Positions 63,094 through 64,000 of a stretch of 64,000 bases of DNA are shown here, in pieces. The stretch comes from Oreocharis arfaki. Taxonomy: Eukaryota; Chordata; Aves; Passeriformes; Paramythiidae. The translations under genes were made by a program, and so were the position numbers. The notes below the pieces were generated by a model that searched no databases, was not told the DNA's origin, and was given only the letters and a program-made list of their open reading frames with translations. The DNA lies in the NCBI GenBank assembly GCA_013398015.1, contig VZRR01013406.1, positions 874,542 through 938,541 on the forward strand, written 5' to 3'. Within the stretch, counting starts at the first letter, position 1. The number at the start of each line of letters is the position of its first letter.

Positions 63094-64000
63094 CTGGAAA
63101 AAAACAATTGAGAGAAAAGAAGATTAAAGGGCTATAAAACTGCAAATAGCATAAAGAATATGAACAGAAGTTAAGCATCAATCACTGTCCACACAATGCA
63201 GAAAGAAGGGGACATCACATGAAGGGATGAGGCAGCAGGTTACAAATGAAGAAGAGGAATATTTTTTCCTACGGTGCTTAAGTGTTTCATGTAGTCATTG
63301 TCAAAAGGTATTGTGGACTCCAAACATTTAGATGAATTTATATAGCAGGAAGATAATTTCAGGAAAGAAGATACCATTGAGGTTTCCCATGAAAATGTTG
63401 TCCAAGTGCATACTACTATCAATGGGAAATCAGAAGAATTATCACTGTTTTTCCTCTCTTTTTCTGACCACTCACTTTCCTCACTTTTGCTGATAGGCTT
63501 TTTTTGGCTACACTGTCCCATCCCTAATGGTGTTTCCTACCATCAAGAGTGTGCAAATAAATACATATATAAGCTCAGTTCCTTGCAATATGCATCAGTC
63601 TGCTCTCTCGTACATTTTAAGTTTTTGTAATGGTTTCCTTGTAAGAAGGTTGTGGTTTTGTTGGCAATATTGTTAAGGAAAGATATAAACTAAACTCCTT
63701 TTGGACTAGCTCCACCAAGACCAATTAAAAACAAGTTTTGGCTATTGCATTAGGAAAAGACTCTCTTAGGAGGCAATATGCAGAGTGAATACATTGGAAT
63801 TTGGGTTTAGCTTAGATTGTTCATAACCGTAAATAGTGCAGTAGAAATCACTCCCATCATCAATTTTCAAGTTTGAGAGACTTGCTGCAGTAATATCGAG
63901 TTAACTGCACTCTGACTTTGGCACACTTAGGTTTTTCCAATAGAGATATAAACTCTAAACTTATTCATTAAAAAGTTTTATCATATATACCTGTTTTATG
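63094..64000. other. Unique AT-rich DNA to the window end
   Basis: A 93-codon minus-strand frame at 63240-63521 is rich in S, K and E at its start but has no recognisable domain or clear splice sites. Nothing else is seen. Confidence 0.45.

Overview
This looks like a piece of a bird nuclear genome. The chromosomal background is AT-rich and has no operons. It holds three fragments of the CR1 LINE family, two of them with the classic avian 3' tail or C-terminal coding region. It also holds solo long terminal repeats (LTRs) of endogenous retroviruses, one of them an avian ERVL-type LTR. Short N gaps sit inside microsatellites, as in a short-read vertebrate assembly. I cannot name the species or chromosome.

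No complete protein-coding or RNA gene can be supported. Reading frames above about 100 codons are explained by simple repeats, N gaps or transposon sequence, except one unexplained pair of overlapping frames at 7.6-8.1 kb and two unremarkable frames just over 100 codons that I do not recognise (51.54-51.85 kb and 58.13-58.45 kb, both on +). The window is best read as intergenic DNA or the inside of very long introns.

Layout: 0-9.5 kb is unique AT-rich DNA with a (TAA)n, a (CA)n with a gap, and the unexplained ORF pair. At 9.6-9.9 kb there is a CR1 3' end on the minus strand. 9.9-16 kb is unique DNA with an (AGC)10 run at 14.06 kb. 16.3-17.3 kb is a GC-rich block of unknown origin. Near 20.04 kb there is a TATA plus inverted-CCAAT arrangement on the minus strand, next to a TTACC pentanucleotide array. 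At 21.2-21.8 kb there is a CR1 with a nearly open ORF2 tail. At 25.2-25.7 kb there is an LTR on the minus strand, and at 31.2-31.6 kb an ERVL-type LTR on the minus strand. 33.4-33.9 kb is a long GGAA/GAAA polypurine array with a 158-base gap. 34-54.8 kb is unique DNA with small satellites. At 54.85-55.5 kb there is an internally deleted CR1. At 56.51-56.87 kb there is a CpG-rich solo LTR flanked by a near-perfect 6-bp target duplication. 57-64 kb is unique DNA.

On the minus strand several segments combine an acceptor, an open frame and a donor (63.0, 46.2, 39.8, 28.0 and 16.3 kb). The 46.2, 39.8 and 28.0 kb segments have mutually compatible phases. They could be exons of one gene read right to left, but I recognise none of the peptides, and false exons of this quality are common in 64 kb of vertebrate DNA. 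They are given as low-confidence candidates. I found no convincing new biological system.
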